Source of the DNA: Phascolarctos cinereus
Taxonomy: Eukaryota; Chordata; Mammalia; Diprotodontia; Phascolarctidae
Length of the DNA stretch: 64,000 nt
Direction of reading: 5' to 3'
Assembly: GCF_002099425.1 (NCBI RefSeq)
Contig: NW_018344261.1
Span: forward strand, 2,133,001-2,197,000
Shown here: piece by piece, positions 12,460-23,235 of the stretch
How the letters are laid out: each line of letters opens with the position of its first letter
How positions within the stretch are numbered: the stretch's first letter is position 1
Made by a program: the position numbers and the translations under genes
The notes under the pieces: generated by a model
Told to the model about the DNA's origin: nothing
The model's database searches: none
Seen by the model: the letters and a program-made list of their open reading frames with translations, nothing else

Positions 12460-13143
12460 CTCACACAGCTACCACCTCAGTTCAGGTCCTCCTCATCTCT
12501 CAATCGGACTGTTGTGCTAGCCTTCTAATGGGTCTCTCTGCCCACTCTGTCCACTTATACACTGTCTCTTACACAAGTCTCTGACCACTCAAGTCCATCT
12601 TATATACTGCTGCCAAATTAATAAGTGCAGACGTGACTCCCCTGCGCAACCAATGTCAGTTGCTTCCTGTTGTCTCTAAAGCCCTACATAACTTGGCCCC
12701 AACCTATCTTTCCAGCCTGATATTACAATCACTCCGTTTTCTGCACGCTTCGATCCAAACAAACTGGCCTTCTCTCTATTCTTCATCATTTACTTCATCA
12801 CAACACCTTCTCCCATCTGTGTCCTTTTCTCTTTTTCATTCCTCATATACTCCCTCCTAGCTCCACCTCAGGGAATCCATCTCTTTAAAAAAAAATGCAA
12901 TTTAGGCCCTATCTTTTGTATGAAGGCTTTCCTGATCTCCCCTACCTCCTAGTATCATTTCCTGCCAAACTAAATGGTATGTAACTTCTTTGTATACATT
13001 TATATTTATTAATTTTACATGCATGCTGTATGTATTTCTACATGTACTTAATGCTTCTCCAATTAGAATGTAAGCTCATTGTGAGTAAGGATTTTTTTCA
13101 CTCTTTGAATTTGTATCCCTAGCGCCTAGCATTGTACCTGGCA
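12460..13143 (+). mobile_element. L2 LINE 3' region
   Basis: Matches the L2 3' end as I recall it: KALHNLAPTYLSSL near 12680-12720, then AFLISPTS-like (12925-12950) and the AATTAGAATGTAAGCTCATTG block with CCCTAGCGCCTAGCATTGTA. It is cut by SINE insertions at 13144 and resumes at 13439. Confidence 0.8.
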
Positions 13144-13353
13144 CCTTTATTGTTGTTTTTCAGTTGTTTCAGTTGTGTCCAACTCTTTGTGACCCTATTG
13201 GGGTTTTCTTGGCAAAGATACAGTAAACAGGGTTAAGTGACTTGCCCTGGGTCACACAGCTAGTAAGTTTCAAATGTCTGAGGCCGGATTTGAACTCAGA
13301 TCCTCCTGACTCCAAGGCCAGAGTTCTATTTACTGCAACACCTAGTTGCCCCT
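13144..13353 (-). mobile_element. CORE-SINE with RTE-like tail, inserted in L2
   Basis: Antisense: TTCAGTTGTGTCCAACTCTT and GGGGTTTTCTTGGCAAAGAT (RTE/BovB-like tail), then GTTAAGTGACTTGCCC and the ACTCAGATCCTCCTGACTCC box. The L2 sequence CCTGGCAC (near 13137-13143) and CCTAGCAC (near 13436-13443) may be the target duplication spanning both SINE pieces. Confidence 0.8.
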
Positions 13354-13434
13354 TCGGGTCACATTTGAACTCAGGAAGGTGAGTCTTCCTGACTCCAGGC
13401 CCAGCACTCTATCCACTTTGCCACCTAGCTGCCC
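13354..13434 (-). mobile_element. Partial CORE-SINE, adjacent to the previous one
   Basis: Contains the 5' half of the SINE in antisense (TTGAACTCAGG, CTTCCTGACTCCAGGCCCAG, CCACCTAGCTGCC). Either a second insertion or a partial duplication of the neighbour. Confidence 0.7.
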
Positions 13435-13438
13435 ACCT

Positions 13439-13485
13439 AGCACAAAATAGGTACTTAATAAATACTTGCTGATTTATTGTCTCTC
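13439..13485 (+). mobile_element. L2 LINE, last 3' bases after SINE interruption
   Basis: GCACAAAATAGGTACTTAAT and AAATACTTGCTG continue the L2 tail broken at 13143. Confidence 0.7.
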
Positions 13486-13785
13486 AGGAATGTTGATCTA
13501 TACATGAGGGAGTCACCCTGAATGGTTTTGTATTTTATAATCTATGCTGAGATTGAAAGAACTCCCTGGAGGTTATGGAGACAGTTTAGTTTGATGAATG
13601 ATCCTATAACTCTCCTAAGTAAAAACCTAAGGATTTTCAGCTTCAGGATTTCAACTCTACTTCTTTCTGGTTGGGAGAAAAAAATTAGGAGAGCACAAAC
13701 CTCCCTTCTGTTACTATTGTCTCTCTGCTTAAAGACCCTCATTTATAGACACTTGCATTTACTTAAGAGTATAATTTCTTCTTCT

Positions 13786-13925
13786 TTTTAGGCAATTGGG
13801 GTTAAGTGACTTACCCAGGGTCACACAGGTAGTACGTGTCAAGTGTTTGGTCTGAGGCTGGATTTGAACTCAGGTCCTCCTGACTTCAGGGCCATTGCTC
13901 TATCCACTTCACCACCTAGCTGCTC
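13786..13925 (-). mobile_element. CORE-SINE
   Basis: Antisense GGCAATTGGGGTTAAGTGAC, ATTTGAACTCAGGTCCTCCT and TTCACCACCTAGCTGCTCCC. Confidence 0.88.
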
Positions 13926-14521
13926 CCTAGGTGTACAATTTCAACCTGCCTTCATTGCGTTTGTACTTTCCAAATGGAGCCTGGGACTGTTCTTCCTCCC
14001 TTTGTGCCTCAGCATCACTGAAACAAGGACGTGTTTCTTGTGCCTCCACAGAAATCCAAGCCCCTTCTCAAATTTCTACCCATGACAGCATTAATCACAC
14101 CAGACAAGTGTCTGTGTGTCTCTCTTAGAATCAGGAGATTCATCTACGTCACCCCTTCACCCTAGGATTTTTAGGGTACCTTGAGGAGTTTTAGGGGTTG
14201 CCTTTTCTGTACTGCTATTGACCCATACCTCCAGTGGCTAGGCTATATTCTTCCAACTGTTGGATGCCATTATTTAACCACTTAATACTAATTAACTTTT
14301 ACAAAGGATATTTACTTCAAAGATACAGCAATAACAAAAATACGGTTTTCCCCAATACACTGGCAAAACAATTTCCTTGCTTATCTAGGTCTCTGGGGAG
14401 AGTAGATTCAAATTTAGTTCGATTCCTACATAGCACTGATTCCACCAAGTTCATGTCCAGACATCACGTAACTGTTGTATGAGTCTTCGTCTTAGTTATT
14501 AATGATGTAGGTCCGATAAAT
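13926..14521. other. No recognisable feature
   Basis: Gene-free DNA between two SINEs. Only weak word sharing with 10440-10700 is visible. Confidence 0.4.
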
Positions 14522-14765
14522 CATTGTGGTGTCATTTCAATCATGTCCAACTCTCCATGACCCCTTTTGGGGGTTTTCTTGGCAAAGATACTGGAATTTT
14601 TTGCAATTTCCTTCTCCAGCTCATTTAACAGATAAGGAAACTGAGGCAAACAGGGTTAAGTGACTTGCCCAGGGTCACTCAGCTAATAAGTATCTGAGGC
14701 TGCATTTCAACTCAGGTCTTCCTGACTTTGGGTCCAGCGCTCGATGCATTGTACCACCTAGCTGA
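14522..14765 (-). mobile_element. CORE-SINE with RTE-like tail, near full length
   Basis: Antisense TTTCAATCATGTCCAACTCT, GGGTTTTCTTGGCAAAGATA and CTTCTCCAGCTCATTTAACA, then GTTAAGTGACTTGCCC and the SINE box. Complete architecture of the RTE-tailed family. Confidence 0.85.
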
Positions 14766-14959
14766 CCTTTTTGAAATGACTCACTTAGGGAAATTTTCTA
14801 CATTTTTTTTGAATTTGAAATCTACTTTTATTTTTCTATAGCTTCTGAATTCAGAAGTAGACAAATTTAATCTATTTTAATTTCTTAATTTCTCTTCTAT
14901 ATGTTAATATTTTTCTTAACTCTAACACCTTAGACTTATTCTTTGATTTTATTTTATTC

Positions 14960-15225
14960 AACTTGGTTTATTTTTATCAATCAGTTCAGTGCCTGGCTCA
15001 CAGTCTTTCTTCCTCAAGCCCTGCTTTCACATTAGAGGACTTCAACATACATACTGATTCTCCCTCAAACCCCCTGACCCCACAATTCCTCAACTTGCTT
15101 GTTTCCCATGATCTACTCCTCTACCCCCACCTCAGCCACACACAGATGATTACACCCTTAAGCTTGCCATCACCCACAAATGTACCACTTCCATGTTTGT
15201 GAACTCTTCTCTCTCTGAAACAAAG
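14960..15225 (+). mobile_element. L2-like LINE endonuclease fragment
   Basis: Open stretch with LEDFNIHTDSPSNPLTPQFLN, an apurinic-endonuclease-like motif (expected GDFNIH) typical of L2/CR1-type ORF2. It is interrupted after about 80 codons. Confidence 0.6.
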
Positions 15226-15355
15226 TTTTACTACCCAACTTCAGAACTGTTTTCTTAATTGTTTTGAAAAGTTAGCAGACTTAAGACTTCAAGAATTGCT
15301 GAGGTGGCAGCCAGCCTGCATCTGATTCTTTCTTCTGAGTAGGCTTTTTGTGTTT
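15225..15355 (+). repeat. 130-bp repeat shared with 17465-17600
   Basis: Common words AACTTCAGAACTGTTTTCTT, GCAGACTTAAGACTTCA and CTGATTCTTTCTTCT in the same order. Unclassified family. Confidence 0.7.
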
Positions 15356-15484
15356 TGAAGGTGGGTAGATGACAGCTACTAGCATTTTGATTGGGTGGTA
15401 TATATGGACCAAGTAAACCTCAAAGCAGAAGACGCGACTGAGTGACGGTGGTAGAGGGTGAACCTAGCAGAGGCAATGGGGAGC

Positions 15485-15600
15485 AAGGAAGGAAGGGAAC
15501 AATCATTAATTAAGCACATGCTATGTGCCAGACACTGTGCTAAGTGTTTTACTAGTATTATCTTTTTTGATCTTCAAAACAACCTTGGTGAAAGTACGTG
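15485..15600 (+). mobile_element. MIR3-like SINE fragment
   Basis: AATTAAGCACATGCTATGTG then CCAGACACTGTGCTAAGTG, the conserved start of this ancient family. Confidence 0.65.
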
Positions 15601-15889
15601 AAAGCAGTATTCAAATTCCTCCACCTTGACCAGGGAGCTGGGAGGAATGAGTGAAAGTGGAGCCAGTCATGGAAAAGGAGGCCAGGGAGGCTGTGCTATC
15701 AGGAAGATGCCAGATCTCAGTGAGAACAAGAAGATGGAAAAAATAGGAAAGGGAACAATTTGAGAAGAAAGCAAGTTTGTTGTCTGTGGGGCAAACATTC
15801 TATCTGAGCGGCCTAAATGTGTAGCAAAGCCCAGTGAAGAGACTACACAGCAGATGAGTGACCTGCTTGACCCAGTCCAGATGAGCTAC

Positions 15890-16096
<207 letters not shown>

Positions 16097-16300
16097 CAGA
16101 GATGCAATACCTATGGAGAAGCAAGAAGTGCAGGTATGGGGACCTGTGGCCCTGTAGGTCCTCAAGTGTGGCCTTTTGATGGAATTTCAAGTTTGGATTC
16201 CATCAAAGGGCTGCACTAGAGGGCCATAAGTGGCCTTGAGGCTGCAGGTTTCACACCCCTGGGTAGCAGAATGATTCAACCAAAACTGGCCCCACGCTCC

Positions 16301-16460
16301 ACAGTTAACTTCATGAGAACTGCAGCAAAGAAGACGAGGACCTCCAAGGCCAGGAGGTACCCTTTGCTGAACTTACTCCCACAGTTAACTTTATGAGAAC
16401 TCCAGGAAGGGAGAAGAGGACCTCCAAGGTCAGGAGGTACTCTTTGCTGAACTTACCTTT
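16301..16460 (+). repeat. Tandem duplication, unit 80 bp
   Basis: ACAGTTAACTTCATGAGAAC at 16301 and ACAGTTAACTTTATGAGAAC at 16381 start two 80-bp units. Both contain GAGGACCTCCAAGG and end TTTGCTGAACTTAC. Roughly ten differences between units. A related block occurs once at 38390-38470. Confidence 0.9.
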
Positions 16461-16529
16461 GCTTTGTCCCAGGGGAACTTTCATATGCAAGGATAGAGTG
16501 TGCGCCTCAAAAAATTGGAGAAAATGATT

Positions 16530-16760
16530 TGTGCTGATTGTTACTGCTATAGCTTTTCCATCAATCCCTTTTCCAAAAGCCAGCTGCTATGTATTAGTTA
16601 ATGGTGGGCATAATGGGAAGGGCTCAGGACCTATAGTACTAGAAACTCCAGCCCCTCAGAATTGCCCCTAGAACCCAGAAGGGGTTTCTCTGGGGACCCT
16701 AACCTGTGATTACAAGTGTGAATTGGGTAAGTACCCAGAAGAACCATTACACAGGCAAAG
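16530..16760 (+). repeat. Unclassified interspersed repeat, copy
   Basis: Shares GATTGTTACTG (16537), the TTTTCCAAAAGCC region and CCCTAACCTGTGATTACAAG with 8680-8870 (GGCCTAACCTGTTATTGCAA). Confidence 0.45.
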
Positions 16761-16826
16761 AAACCCCAATCCTTTTATGGTATGATTAATGCCAATGCAG
16801 GTGGAGATTTAGGAAGAAGTGTTGAT

Positions 16827-17142
16827 TTTTCTAGAGAGTTGGGACACATATTCCTGCTTCTGTGTGGGCTGAGCTGAACCTGTTCCCATTTGGAGGTTCC
16901 CATATACAAGAGGAATGTGCTAATATCAGACCCCTAGTCAAACACTAGTTTCTAATAAACAGAAAAGCTTATAAGCAGGCAAACTTTTCTAGAGAGTTGG
17001 GACACATATTCCTGCTTCTGTGTGGGCTGAGCTGAACCTGTTCCCATTTGGAAGTTCCCATATACAAGAGGAATGTGCTAATATCAGACCCCTAGTCAAA
17101 CACTAGTTTCTAATAAACAGAAAAGCTTATAAGGAGGCAAAC
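16827..17142 (+). repeat. Tandem duplication, unit 158 bp, nearly identical copies
   Basis: 16827-16984 and 16985-17142 both begin TTTTCTAGAGAGTTGGGACA. By eye I find only two differences (GGAGGTTCC/GGAAGTTCC and AAGCAGG/AAGGAGG). Confidence 0.95.
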
Positions 17143-17374
17143 ATAATTTTATTTATATATTCTTATCCTCACTGAAATAATCCTTTGAAGCAGATAAGAG
17201 CTGAGTCTGGGTAAGATCAGCTTCCAAGGATGGTGTTTACACTTCACAGAACAGGGGCTGCCCCTGCTACTGCTCTGGGTGGGGCAGCCCATGCTTGACC
17301 ACACACAAGCATGCTGCACGCAGTGCACCACCCCTTACCAACACAGAATGGTAGCTCCTTTTAAGGCAGACAGA

Positions 17375-17460
17375 GTTCCACTTTTGTCTCTGCATCCCTT
17401 GCTCCTCCATGTGCCTTGTGCATGGTGAGCACTTAATAAATGCTTGTCACTTGATTTATC
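17375..17460 (+). mobile_element. MIR/L2 3' tail
   Basis: TTGTGCATGGTGAGCACTTA followed by ATAAATGCTTGTCACTTGA. Confidence 0.6.
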
Positions 17461-17464
17461 TCTC

Positions 17465-17600
17465 CCTTAAAGTGTTACAACCTAACTTCAAAACTATTTT
17501 CTTGTTAAATGTTTTTAGCCCTTGGCAGACTTAAGACTTCAGGAGCTGCTGAGGAGACAGCCCGCTTGTACCTGATTCTTTCTTCTAAATAGATTTTTTA
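17465..17600 (+). repeat. 130-bp repeat shared with 15225-15355
   Basis: Second copy, same orientation, moderately diverged. Confidence 0.7.
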
Positions 17601-17639
17601 TGATGCAAATAATTGCCTCCTAGCTCTGATTTTTGTAAT

Positions 17640-17666
17640 ACCTATGTCTATCTATTTATCTATCTG

Positions 17667-17714
<48 letters not shown>

Positions 17715-17725
17715 CCTATCTATTT
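17640..17725 (+). repeat. (TATC)n microsatellite
   Basis: About 20 TATC units with a few TTTATC and TGTC variants at the left end. Confidence 0.95.
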
Positions 17726-17984
17726 GTAAATTAAGCATAAACCTATGCGTAAAGCAAGATTGTTCCTATTCTCCTCCTATTGAATTCCATCCAACTCTTC
17801 CCCTACTATCCTCCAACAAATCCTCAACAACAAAGTCTCAAAGGTTGCTTCTTCTAAGTCACGTGGCAACTGGTGCTGGCCACTGCTCCTGTCACCAACC
17901 AACACTACACACCCAGGAAGATGGAAGGAATGATTCCAATCAGCAATATTGCCGTGGTGACGACAGGTTAAAACAAAGCTTCTT

Positions 17985-19076
17985 TTTTTTTTAAATTAAT
18001 TTACTTTGAATTATCAACAATCACTTCCATAAGCTTCTGAGCTTCAAATTTTTCTCCCTCTCCCTTCCCACCTCCCTCCCCAAGACGGCACGCAACCTGA
18101 TATAGGCTATACATATACATTCCTATTAAACATATTTTCACATTAGTGATGTTGTAAGTAAGAATTAGAACCAATAAGAGGAACCACCAGAAAGAGGAAA
18201 CAAAACACCACAGAAGAAAAAAAATAGCAAATAGTATGCTTCGATCTGCATTCAAACTCCATAGTTCTTTCTTTGTGGATATCATTTTCCATTGTGAGGC
18301 TTTTGGAGATGTCTTAGATCCTTGTATTGCTGAGAAGAGTTAATGTATCAATATTAGTCATCGCACAATGTGACTGTTACTGTGTACAATGTTCTCCTGG
18401 TTTTGCTCACTTCACTCAGCATCAGACCATTCAAGTCTTTCCAGGTTTTTCTGAATTCAGCCTGTTCATCATTTCTTATAGCACAATAGTATTCCATTAC
18501 ATCATATACCACAACTTATTCAGCCATTCCCCAATTGATGGGCATCCTCTCAATTTCCAATTCTTTGCCACCACAAAAAGAGCTGCTATAAATATTTTTG
18601 TGCATGTGGGTTCTTTTCCCATTTGTATGATCTCTCTGGGATACATCCCTAGAAGTGCTATTGCTGGGTCAAAGGGTATGCACATTTTTATAGACCTTGG
18701 GGCATAGTTCCAAATTGCTCTCCAAAATGGTTGGATCATTTCACAACTCTACCAACAATGCATTAATGTTCCAATTTTCCCCACATCTTCTCCAACATTT
18801 ATCATTTTCCTGTTTTGTCATGTTAGCTAATCTGATAGGTGTGATGTGTTACCTCAGAGTTGTTTTGATTTGCTTTTGTCTAATCAATAGTGATTTAGAG
18901 CATTTTTTCATATGACTACAGATAGCTTTAATTTCTTCATCTGAGAACTACCTGTTCATAGCCTTTGACCATTTATCAATTGGGGAATGACTTGTATTCT
19001 TTGACTTAATTCTCTATATATTTTAGAAATGAGTCCCTTATCAGAGAGACTGGTTGTAAAAATTATTTCCCAATTT
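17985..19076 (-). mobile_element. 5'-truncated L1, ORF2 C-terminus and 3'UTR
   Basis: Antisense to the window, the element includes MIQPFWRAIWNYAPRSIKMC, IPFDPAIALLGMYPRE and GCPSIGEWLNKLWY (open for 80 codons at 18497-18739). It ends with the 3'UTR and a poly-A visible as T's at 17985. Flanks TAAAACAAAGCTTCTT (17969-17984) and TAAAACAAAGATTCTT (19077-19092) form a 16-bp target duplication with one mismatch. Same subfamily as the copy at 5625-6298. Confidence 0.9.
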
Positions 19077-19092
19077 TAAAACAAAGATTCTT

Positions 19093-20574
19093 AATCTTGT
19101 TTTTGTGCTATGGTCTCCTTTGGCAGTCTGGTAAAGGCTATGGGCTCCTCAATAATTTTTTTTTTCTGACCACATAAAGAAAGGATTACTAAAGGAAATC
19201 AACTATATTCACGTAGAGTTGTCAAGATAATTTTCCCCAAGTTCACAGACCCCCTAAAAGATTTAAAAAGTTAGAGCCAGGAGCTTAAAGTTCAAGGGAG
19301 TAGAATATCCCTTGACTCATATATTAGATGTTATTCCTAAGTTTCACCATCAGCCTTGGGCCTGGGGCTCTAGTCTATGCCCTCCCCTCAACCAACGTCC
19401 TGCTTTCCATGACCTTGGCTCCCTTCTGTATCTCTCACTAATTTCATGTACGCATACTTGCCCTCCCCGTGCTTCTGTGAGGGATGGAAAAGTGAGAGAT
19501 TATGTTAGGGATTTGTGGCTCTTGCTTCACACCCTATATGGAGGGTGGGGAGGGAGAAATGGAAAAGAACTGGGCTCAAAATCAGTAGACCTGGATTAGA
19601 ATTCCATCTGGGACACTTACCACCTGGGTGACCATAGCAAGCCTGAGTTTCCGAATTGGTAAAGTAAGGATAATGTGAATCACACTACTTTCTCCACAGG
19701 GTTGTTGTGAAGAAAGCACTTTGCAAACTTTAAAGTATTTGAGAATAATTAAAAAGTTGGCAGCACAGTATACTTTCTCACAACCTACCCAATATACAGA
19801 GTTTAAGCTTTAATCGTGTAAAACTGCATGGAGACTTTGGTGACACCCTGCATGAGTATAGACTTAGGGGCTTTGCCTCTTCTGCCTCCACAAAAGCCAC
19901 AGGCACAGCTCCCATCATCTACTGATTAGACTCTTGCTTATCAGACCCCTGGGATTGAGGTAAAGACACAAAGGGAAGCTATGGAGAGAAGGAGGGTGCT
20001 TGCAGATGGGAGATTAGGACCACAAAGTGGAAAAGAGTCTAAAGTTCTCTCAAGATCTTGTAGCAATATAGCCCTAAGCCCAGGGTCTGGAGGAAAAAAA
20101 TCTGAGTGAGCTGGGTATGCAACCAGGGGCCTGAGAACAAGGGAGGCCCCTAGATGGTTGCCCACTCTGTTTCATTTCATAATCCATCACCAAAGTCCTG
20201 GCTGCTAGTGCTACCAGTTACCAGCTACAAGCTGCAAGGTTGTTGGGTTTTGTTTTTGTTTTTTTAAGGCAAATACAGTCTCTGCCTGCCTCTGGATATT
20301 TCTGAGCTTCATATGCCCTCTGGAGGCAGATCCTAGCACTTCAGCCTTTTCCCCTAGTAACTGCAAAGGATCCAGCTATGCATCTCAGAATTCCCAACCT
20401 TGTACAAACTTCTCATTGATCCAGGTGCTAGGGAGCAGGATGAGAGATATTATGAGGTCAAGAGGGTATTAGAGGGAAACCAAGGCAGAATATAAAAGAC
20501 TCACGTAAACACTTGAGTCTCTGAGACACTCAGGAAGGCACTTTTTACACAGCATTATATAAATGGAAGCCATT
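19093..20574. other. Gene-free DNA with one MIR
   Basis: Apart from the MIR at 19560-19750, nothing recognisable. Short open frames have no family similarity that I can see. Confidence 0.4.
19560..19750 (+). mobile_element. MIR SINE
   Basis: ACTGGGCTCAAAATCAGTAG, CCACCTGGGTGACCATAGCA and the 3' block AAAGCACTTTGCAAACTTTA. Confidence 0.7.
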
Positions 20575-21206
20575 ATTATGCCACCCAAACAATCCTACAC
20601 ACCACTGCCAGGTTAATCTTTCTAAAGCACAATTTTCACAATGCCACCACCCTTCTTAAGCGCCTCAGGTAACTTCCCATCAGAGTCATAATTAAACTAG
20701 GGTGGGACAATTGGAGCATTGCTCTAGAGGCACAATAGGGTTCCAAAATTTAGAGGAAGTCGACAACACTTAAAATCCTTCAGCAGGTAGAAAAAACTGA
20801 GATGAGGGCCTAGTTATCAAGAATAGTGAGTAAAAATAGGAGCATCTTAGGTCAGTAAATCTTTATTTCTTCCTTTCTCCTCTCCATCTTCCCTTTCCTC
20901 TGTGCCCTGGAGTTCCTGTCTCCTGACTATAAGACAAAGTCCTTAGATCTCTTTTCCTACAATTGCATTTGTCTTTAAAAGTTAACTTGAGGGCTTATTA
21001 TACCCCAAGTATATTTTCTGAAACTCATTTCAGGTGCCAAAATTGTTAGTTATGGCTCTGTTCTATATTTACCTATAATATCAGGTTCTGCTTCTCATTA
21101 TCTATAGGATCAAATTATAATTCCTTATGTTGGTTCTCAAGGCCTTCCACAGTTTGATTCAACCAACCTTATCTTCCACTACTTCCTTTTGTGAACCCTC
21201 TGTACT

Positions 21207-21292
<86 letters not shown>

Positions 21293-21420
21293 ACAGGACA
21301 CCTGCATTCTCATCTCTATCTTTTTGCTTACTCAATTCCCCCAAGCTTGGAATGCCCCGCCCAACCTCTCAATCTATCCCATACTTCCCCATACTCTCTC
21401 CATGAACACTTCAGTCTATG
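20575..21420 (+). mobile_element. L2-like LINE fragment carrying a (TC)n array
   Basis: AATGCCACCACCCTTCTTAA, TCAAGGCCTTCCACAGTTTG and GCTTGGAATGCCCCGCCCAA are L2 3'-region blocks. A (TC)43-like array (21208-21293) sits inside, so the two halves flank it. Confidence 0.6.
21208..21293 (+). repeat. (TC)n microsatellite
   Basis: About 43 dinucleotide units with one TTT interruption near 21280, inside an L2-like fragment. Confidence 0.95.
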
Positions 21421-21436
21421 GCATTCAATCATGCAA

Positions 21437-21550
21437 AATCCAACAAACACTTATTCCCTACTGTGTGCCAGCCATTGTGCTAAGTGCTATGGATGCAAAG
21501 ACAAAAGTGAAACTATTACTGCCTTGAAGGAGCTTATTTATTGGCTAGCC
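21437..21550 (+). mobile_element. MIR3-like SINE fragment
   Basis: ACTGTGTGCCAGCCATTGTG, CTAAGTGCTATGGATGCAAA and CTTGAAGGAGCTTATTTATT. Confidence 0.65.
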
Positions 21551-21589
21551 ACTAATTTCATAAGAAATTATAAGAACCTAATTTGGAAG

Positions 21590-21665
21590 GGACTTTAGGG
21601 ATCATTCATTTTCCTTATTTTACAGATGATGAAAATGAAGCCCAGAAAGATAAGTAGTAGTAACT
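21590..21665 (-). mobile_element. MIR SINE fragment
   Basis: Antisense TTATTTTACAGATGATGAAA and GAAGCCCAGAAAGATAAG. Confidence 0.6.
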
Positions 21666-21689
21666 AATAAAGTCATATTTTGAAATGCT

Positions 21690-21895
21690 CTTTCCTTTAT
21701 ATCACAATTAGGACTTTTTATATCTTGCCTTACATTGCTCATTAACTTTTCATTTGTGTATAACTTATCACCACTGATAGATTGAAACCTCGTTGAAAAC
21801 AGAGGTCTTATCTTCTATATCCTCCACAACACCTAGAACAGTGCTGAACACAAAGTAGATACTTGGTAAATACTACACAGATAGACTGATGAACA
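21690..21895 (+). mobile_element. L2 3' tail
   Basis: TTGAAACCTCGTTGAAAACA, AGAACAGTGCTGAACACAAA and GTAGATACTTGGTAAATAC are L2 tail motifs. Confidence 0.6.
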
Positions 21896-21939
21896 TTTCT
21901 ACTGCCCAGTTAGGACTTCAGTCATAATTACCTGCTTAA

Positions 21940-22674
21940 TAATTTGGAACTATGCCCAAAGAGCTATAAAACCATGCATACCCTTTGACTAAGCAATACC
22001 ACTTATAGATCCTAGGTCTGCATCCCAAAGATATAAAAAACAAAAAAGAAAAGGATCTATATGTACAAAAATATTTATAGCAGCTCTTTTAGTGGTGACC
22101 ATTAATTGGTAATTGAGGGGATGTCCATCAACTGGGGAATGGCTGACCAAGTTGTCTATGATTGTGATGGAATATTATTATGCTATAAGAAATGATGAGC
22201 AGGATGCTTTCAGAAAAACCTGGAAAGACTTACATGAACTGATGCAATGTGAAATGAACAGAACTGGTAGAACATTGTACATAGTAACAGCAATACTGTA
22301 TGATGATCAACTGTGAATAACTTAGCTATTCTCAGCAATATAATTATCCAAGACAATTTTGAAGGTCTTATGATAAAAGGCACAGTCTGTCTCCAGAGAA
22401 AGAACTGGTGGGGCCTGAATGCAGATGGAAGATATATTTTCTTTATTTTTCTTGTTTTTTTTTGTCTAGGTTTTCTTTCACATGATTTATGTGGAAATGT
22501 GTTTTGCATGACTACACATGTATAACTTATGTCAAATTGCTTGCCTTCTCAATGAGATGGGGAGGAAAGGGAGGGAGAGAATTTGAAACTCAAAATTTGG
22601 AAAATGCATGTTAAAATTGTTTTTACATGTAATTGGGGGAAAATATAATATTAAATTTAAAAAAAGAAAAAACC
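21940..22674 (+). mobile_element. 5'-truncated L1 3' end
   Basis: Starts in the ORF2 tail (AATTTGGAACTATGCCCAAA) and continues with GCPSTGEWLTKL and YYYAIRNDEQDAFRKTWKDL at 22113-22250. A 3'UTR and A-rich tail follow. The possible target duplication AATTACCTGCTTAA (21926-21939) and CAATACCTGTTTAA (22675-22688) is imperfect. Confidence 0.85.
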
Positions 22675-22679
22675 CAATA

Positions 22680-23235
22680 CCTGTTTAAGGGCAAAGTGTA
22701 ATAGGATCAATGTCTATCAGGGTTCACCCCTTCTCTTATCTTCCCTAACAGGAATTACTTTCTCTGAAAGTCAATAAAGCTGTCCCTAGGATTTGAATGG
22801 CCTCTGCCTCCCTTGAAGTAGCTCCCTGGTCAACTAAGGGCAAAAAAAGTCCCACTCGGGGGCAGCTAGATGGCTCAGTGGATAGAACACCAGCCCTGAA
22901 ATCAGGAGGACCTGAGTTCAAATCCAGCCTCAGACCAAACACATGACACTTACTAGCTGTGTGACCCTGGGCAAGTAACTTAACCCCAACTGCCTTAAAA
23001 AAAAAAGTCCCACTTATGGGGAGTTGGGGCCACTTCAACTTGGTAGATGTTTGAAGATCACCCTGCTTACCAAAGTGGTTTTCATATGGATATGAGAGAT
23101 GCTATGCCTATAGAAGCTAAGTGCCACAGTATCCTTGCTAAATCTCCTTTTGTTAACCATTCAGTGATTTCTGTGTGTCTTATTTTGTCCCCAGTTGAAA
23201 CTGAATTAATAGAGTATTGGCCTTAGGCCATCCCT
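22680..23235 (+). mobile_element. LTR-like fossil, copy 1
   Basis: Shares its whole order with 25340-25770: AATAGGATCAATGTCTATCA, the TCCCACT...GGGGAGTTG block, AAGCTAAGTGCCACAGTAT and TTGAAACTGAATTAATAGAG with TTGGCCTTAGGCC near the end. A promoter-like TATA block precedes AAGCTAAGTG in the other copy. This looks like a degraded endogenous retrovirus LTR. It contains a SINE (22857-23000). Confidence 0.5.
22857..23000 (+). mobile_element. CORE-SINE inserted in an LTR-like fossil
   Basis: Starts GGGGCAGCTAGATGGCTCAG and ends with the A-tail at about 23000. Flanked by AAAAAAAGTCCCACT (22842-22856) and AAAAAAGTCCCACTT (about 23001-23015), a target duplication. Confidence 0.9.

Noticed and set aside
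16301-17142. Repeat-spacer array resembling CRISPR
   Set aside because: Two-unit tandem duplications without spacers in a mammalian genome.
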